Below are positions 30,806 through 32,536 of a DNA stretch of 32,536 nucleotides, piece by piece. Origin of the DNA: a virus; the IMG/VR virus record IMGVR_UViG_3300035180_000506, positions 1 to 32,536 of that record; one strand, 5' to 3'. Each line of letters starts with the position of its first letter. Positions within the stretch are counted from its first letter, which is position 1. Under the pieces are notes generated by a model. The model did not search any database and was not told the DNA's origin. It saw nothing but the letters and a program-made list of their open reading frames with translations. The position numbers and the translations under genes were made by a program.

Positions 30806-31300
30806 ATGGCATACACACTTTTCGATCCAACTACACCAGATGCGACAACCCAGACGCTCACGCAGATGGGGCAATCCGAGAGAAATAATCTCAAGGCGGT
30901 GCGCGACGCCTGTATCATGGGCGGCGGGTTTTATGGATTCAACCTTGCCGTATCTGGCGGAACGGCTGACCAACCTGCACTGCTAACATATACAAAAGGC
31001 ACTGAGAAGATCAAGGCCGCATTGACGTGGGGCACAACGGGAGGCGAAGCCGGAAGTGTAACTGTGGCAGATTATAGTTACTCGTCGGATTCCGGCAACA
31101 CGTGGGTAACGATTGGCACAAAGACAATTACCTATGATGCTAACGCAAACGTAACAGCAACAACTTGGAGTTAATAAATGATTGATTTTTTACTCGGCGT
31201 GCCGGGAAAACTTAAAACCATCAACGATTGGCTGACGACCTACTGGACGGCGGCACGGGCTGCGAAGCTAGATTATCTTGATGCATCAATTAGTACCAGG
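29865..31300. other. Segment of foreign base composition across the tip and fibre genes
   Basis: Line 30301-30360 is 60% G+C (36 of 60), against 28% (17 of 60) in 28201-28260. Codons change too: CGN, GCG and GGC become common, where neighbours prefer AGA, GTA and TTA. The left border is inside the J-like gene near its second fibronectin domain, and the right border is inside the fibre gene near residue 40. The whole of 30806-31174 lies within it. Confidence 0.8.
30806..31174 (+). CDS. Tail fibre-associated protein, 122 residues
   Basis: The protein starts MAYTLFDPTTPDATTQTLTQ, with MGQSERNNLKAVRDACIMGG near residue 21, then a beta-rich part (AALTWGTTGGEAGSVTVADY, SYSSDSGNTWVTIGTKTIT). Similar short proteins lie between tip and fibre genes in many prophages and are taken as virion-associated fibre or attachment components. 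AAGGAG precedes the ATG, which follows directly on the tip stop codon. The entire gene has the raised G+C and codon use of the inserted segment, so it came with it. Confidence 0.62.
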   Translation: MAYTLFDPTTPDATTQTLTQMGQSERNNLKAVRDACIMGGGFYGFNLAVSGGTADQPALLTYTKGTEKIKAALTWGTTGGEAGSVTVADYSYSSDSGNTWVTIGTKTITYDANANVTATTWS

Positions 31301-32326
31301 GCACTCTCCACAGAAGTCCTAGCTAATTCTGCAAAGTATACCAGACTTGTTTATATCACTACATCGAGGAACTTCGTCATTCCTCCTGGAGTTTCAAAAA
31401 TCCGTGTATGGGCTATAGGAGCTGGTGGTTCTGGTGCCATTGCCGGTAATTTACCCCAACGGGTGACTGGTGGGGGCGGTGGTGGGTGTGCAGCTATTGA
31501 GTATAACGTAGTTCCTGGGCAACTTTTAACAGTAGTAATTGGGGCTGGTGGAGCAGGACACGCATATAATGGGGGGTATACTGTTCAAGGCTCGGCCGGA
31601 GGTAATACCACAGTTACTTACGCTGGTGTAACTATAACAGGCGGTGGGGGTGGAGGAGGGGTAGCAGTTAATAGTGGAACATCTGCTGTTAGTGGAGGTA
31701 CTGGGGGTACTGCAACCGGTGGAACTCTAAATATAAGTGGGGGAAATGCAGTTTCTTATGCTGCTACTGGAAGTTCTTTTAATATTGCGGGTGGTGGAGG
31801 AGCTGCTGCAAATGGGTTATTTGGGACTCCACCTAGCGGAACTATAACTTGTACAAATAATACCGGGGGTGGTGGTTCTGGGGTTGGGGGGTACTCTGCT
31901 ATAACATACGGAGCTGGTGGAGGTGGCAGTAGCACTGGTAGTACCACAGCAACTTCAGGAGCTGCGAATATTTTTGGAGTATCAGCAGCTCCAACTGCAT
32001 CCGCAGTAGAACCAACATTAATTCCCAGTATGACACCTTTTCATCTAATTGGAGGCGGGGGTGGAGGTAGTAATAGTACAACAATAAGCGGATCGGGTGC
32101 TTCTGGTGGAGGAGGGGGAGGTGCTTGTGCAGCTGGAGCAGTAACTGGTGGAGATGGTGGAATATTTGGTGGCGGAGGTGGAGCATGCGGTACTGGAGGA
32201 GGAAGTGCACTAGGAGGGCGTGCTGGATTTGGAGGTGGTAGCGGAGGGGCAGTACAGGCTGGAGATTCTTCCTATTCCTCCTCAACTTATGCAGGCGGGA
32301 ATGGCCTAGTAATCGTGGAGTACTAA
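31178..32326 (+). CDS. Glycine-rich tail fibre / adhesin
   Basis: The 382-residue protein has an N-terminal linker of about 63 residues (KLKTINDWLTTYWTAARAAK, LDYLDASISTRALSTEV), typical of fibre stalks. A beta start RNFVIPPGVSKIRVWAIGAG follows, then about 300 residues of Gly-rich sequence with GGGGGG runs, Ala, Ser and Thr, ending GGNGLVIVEY. This matches the glycine-rich receptor-binding domains of phage fibre tip adhesins (polyglycine-type helices). It probably recognises the host surface. The first 40 codons carry the foreign composition; the Gly-rich part is in the local style, so the gene is a chimera. Confidence 0.84.
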   Translation: MIDFLLGVPGKLKTINDWLTTYWTAARAAKLDYLDASISTRALSTEVLANSAKYTRLVYITTSRNFVIPPGVSKIRVWAIGAGGSGAIAGNLPQRVTGGGGGGCAAIEYNVVPGQLLTVVIGAGGAGHAYNGGYTVQGSAGGNTTVTYAGVTITGGGGGGGVAVNSGTSAVSGGTGGTATGGTLNISGGNAVSYAATGSSFNIAGGGGAAANGLFGTPPSGTITCTNNTGGGGSGVGGYSAITYGAGGGGSSTGSTTATSGAANIFGVSAAPTASAVEPTLIPSMTPFHLIGGGGGGSNSTTISGSGASGGGGGGACAAGAVTGGDGGIFGGGGGACGTGGGSALGGRAGFGGGSGGAVQAGDSSYSSSTYAGGNGLVIVEY

Positions 32327-32327
32327 T

Positions 32328-32423
32328 ATGAGCTCCTACCTAATTCTACAGTCCGGTGATATATTCGATTTCGAAACCCGTATCCTTATCCAACCAGATC
32401 ATACTATCTTGGAGTTCAAATAA
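32328..32423 (+). CDS. Hypothetical 31-residue ORF
   Basis: MSSYLILQSGDIFDFETRIL followed by IQPDHTILEFK starts 1 base after the fibre stop and ends TAATG, overlapping the next start by one base. Its IFDFETRILIQPD pattern resembles VFDLSSKTIIKRG in the following ORF, which suggests a duplicated or partial domain. It may be a small fibre chaperone or attachment protein. Confidence 0.5.
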   Translation: MSSYLILQSGDIFDFETRILIQPDHTILEFK

Positions 32424-32536
32424 TGGGACCATACCAATTATTAGATGAAGGAGTATTTGACCTATCATCAAAAACTATAATAAAAAGAGGTCAGCCAGGA
32501 TGGTCAGATTACCAGACCTGGCTGACTCAAGGGGGA
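32423..32536 (+). CDS. Start of a tail-fibre-associated gene (cut by the window)
   Basis: The frame begins MGPYQLLDEGVFDLSSKTII and continues GQPGWSDYQTWLTQGG, still open at the window end. 'W.DYQ.WL..G' is typical of short N-terminal modules of fibre and fibre-assembly proteins. It is coupled to the previous ORF by TAATG. Confidence 0.65.
   Translation, partial: MGPYQLLDEGVFDLSSKTIIKRGQPGWSDYQTWLTQGG

Noticed and set aside
1-32536. tRNA genes, integrase, IS elements
   Set aside because: None were recognised by eye. tRNA detection without a covariance search is weak, so absence is provisional.

Overview
The window is part of the genome of a tailed double-stranded DNA phage. The order of head and tail genes on the right (terminase, portal, protease/capsid, connector, tail terminator, tail tube, frameshifted tail chaperones, tape measure, tip, fibre) is that of a long-tailed siphovirus of a Gram-negative host. 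The DNA is AT-rich and the promoters are of the sigma-70 type. No integrase, repressor, lysis gene, DNA polymerase or tRNA was seen, so lifestyle and host cannot be fixed from this window.

Left part (1-7100): small accessory genes, almost all on the minus strand, in about eight short transcription units. They include four intact paralogues of a roughly 105-residue helix-turn-helix protein plus one broken copy, a DnaQ-like exonuclease, a HAD phosphatase, two different HExxH (SprT-like) metallopeptidases, small membrane proteins and several very small ORFs of 43-52 codons. About 870 bp (919-1792) carries no convincing gene but holds short tandem repeats, a nine-copy 27-bp array and inverted repeats; it is a candidate control or origin region. 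Five of the gaps between minus-strand units hold the same module: a plus-strand promoter (TTGACA-like, 17-18 bp, TAAAAT), then TGGCGCCG or TGGCGCGC, then a palindrome or terminator hairpin. Three of the palindromes resemble Fur operators. These promoters point against the genes and have no ORF of their own.

Middle (7100-19670): the strand switches at a 9-bp iteron array and a strong promoter. Unit 1 encodes the terminase small subunit, a TPR-glycosyltransferase protein, the terminase large subunit, a GIY-YIG nuclease and a 17-residue Lys/Pro protein, and ends at a clear terminator. Unit 2 starts at 11182 and encodes an HNH protein, the portal, a fused protease-scaffold-major capsid polypeptide with a good internal start, connector and neck proteins, the tail terminator, the tail tube and the two tail-assembly chaperones joined by a likely -1 frameshift at A AAT TTT.

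Right (19740-32536): a third strong promoter drives a 2502-residue tape measure protein, two small distal tail proteins, a J-like tip protein, a small virion-associated protein, a glycine-rich fibre/adhesin and two short related ORFs, the last running off the window. From about 29865 to 31300 base composition and codon use change abruptly and the borders fall inside genes. This looks like a recombined host-range module.
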